Assembly: GCA_977006965.1 (NCBI GenBank)
Contig: OZ345372.1
Span: forward strand, 806,001 to 870,000
Origin: Phymatolithon calcareum
Lineage: Eukaryota > Rhodophyta > Florideophyceae > Hapalidiales
Length of the DNA: 64,000 nucleotides
Reading direction: 5' to 3'
Shown: positions 63,621 to 64,000 of the stretch, piece after piece
How the letters are laid out: each line of letters begins with the position of its first letter
Position numbering within the stretch: the stretch's first letter is position 1
Notes under the pieces: generated by a model
Database searches by the model: none
The model's input: only the letters and a program-made list of their open reading frames with translations
Told to the model about the DNA's origin: nothing
Position numbers and translations under genes: made by a program

Positions 63621-64000
63621 ATGTGCGACTCTACCAAACCACAGCCGCGTGTTCTCGTTCTTGATACCGCGGCGTTTCTTTCAGGAACAGACTCTCTTTA
63701 CGCACTTTATGGTCTCAGAGACGCTAATGGAAAGGCAGTGCGGTCACTTGACGCGAATGAAGAAGTACAATTTTTCACCACACCAGACGTTATTCAAGAA
63801 GTCAAGGACCCGAATGCTCGTGTGCGTTTGAAACTTCTGGAAGACCTTATCACTCTGCGCATGCCGTCAAAAGAGGCACTGGGCGCCGTAATCGAGTTTG
63901 CAAAAGCTTCCGGCGATTATTCTGCGTTGTCGGTCACTGATTTGCGCGTCGTCGCGTTGGCGCGTATGCTGGAATTTGAGCGAAACGGGACTGATTTCTT
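63621..64000 (+). CDS. NOB1: NOB1, pre-rRNA D-site endonuclease (5' part, runs off the window)
   Basis: The first 126 codons are present. NOB1 cuts 20S pre-rRNA at site D to finish 18S rRNA in the cytoplasm. The PIN domain starts VLVLDTAAFLSG (first catalytic Asp) and continues FFTTPDVIQEVKDPNARVRL (Glu and Asp of the site), LITLRMPSKEALGAVIEFAK, ASGDYSALSVTDLRVVALAR and MLEFE. All are near-consensus for the family (DtxaFl, TvpeVxxEvrD, AxktGDyxxLSxtDlxvlAL). The start ATG fits the family N-terminus. The zinc ribbon would lie beyond the window. Confidence 0.93.
   Translation, partial: MCDSTKPQPRVLVLDTAAFLSGTDSLYALYGLRDANGKAVRSLDANEEVQFFTTPDVIQEVKDPNARVRLKLLEDLITLRMPSKEALGAVIEFAKASGDYSALSVTDLRVVALARMLEFERNGTDF

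Overview
This window is nuclear DNA of a photosynthetic eukaryote with compact, intron-poor genes. A multicellular red alga (florideophyte type) fits best, but that assignment is an inference. The evidence is a plastid/cyanobacterial-type IspH and a PRPP synthetase with transit-like N-termini, a DUF1995 protein typical of plastid lineages, standard eukaryotic machinery (COPI, CPSF73, Pontin, Pol I/III AC19, SRP9, NOB1), mostly single-exon genes with rare short GT-AG introns, and long intergenic stretches filled with decayed retroelements.

Layout. 1-8 kb holds a partial LTR, one SANT/Myb-like gene and a 4.8 kb gene-empty stretch with two long palindromes. 8-13 kb is a gene cluster: alpha/beta hydrolase, a three-exon SRP9 gene, ispH, and an LMW-PTP-like protein with a degenerate active site. 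13-22 kb has a LINE remnant, PRA1, a C2H2 protein, a patatin-like phospholipase and a broken zinc-finger gene. 23.0-28.6 kb is a nested mobile-element complex: a deleted Ty3/gypsy element containing Ty1/copia gag debris, which carries a solo-LTR-like element, which carries an inverted copy of itself, which carries a 5'-truncated LINE. 29.8-37 kb has PRPP synthetase, monothiol glutaredoxin, an Sds3-like protein, a possible small secreted protein and a bZIP factor. 37-44.6 kb is gene-poor and includes a reverse-transcriptase relic and a decayed Fanzor (eukaryotic TnpB-like) gene. 44.6-64 kb is dense housekeeping sequence: CPSF73, a SpoU/TrmH methyltransferase, RPE, a DUF1995 protein, a bHLH-GAF protein, RUVBL1, AC19, tRNA-Ser(CGA), a coilin-like protein, COPB2 and NOB1.

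How the parts relate. No operon logic is seen. Several housekeeping genes form head-to-head pairs with 270-440 bp between start codons (ispH/LMW-PTP-like, TrmH/RPE, RUVBL1/AC19, COPB2/NOB1), which suggests shared bidirectional promoters. Functionally the set mixes RNA processing and ribosome biogenesis, secretory traffic (SRP9, PRA1, COPB2), plastid isoprenoid synthesis and the pentose phosphate/PRPP pathway. The most unusual items are the self-nested LTR-like element with intact target-site duplications, the Fanzor relic with a mutated RuvC-I aspartate, the pseudo-phosphatase, the COPB2 start-codon-only exon, and a scatter of perfect palindromes of 35-68 bp between genes.
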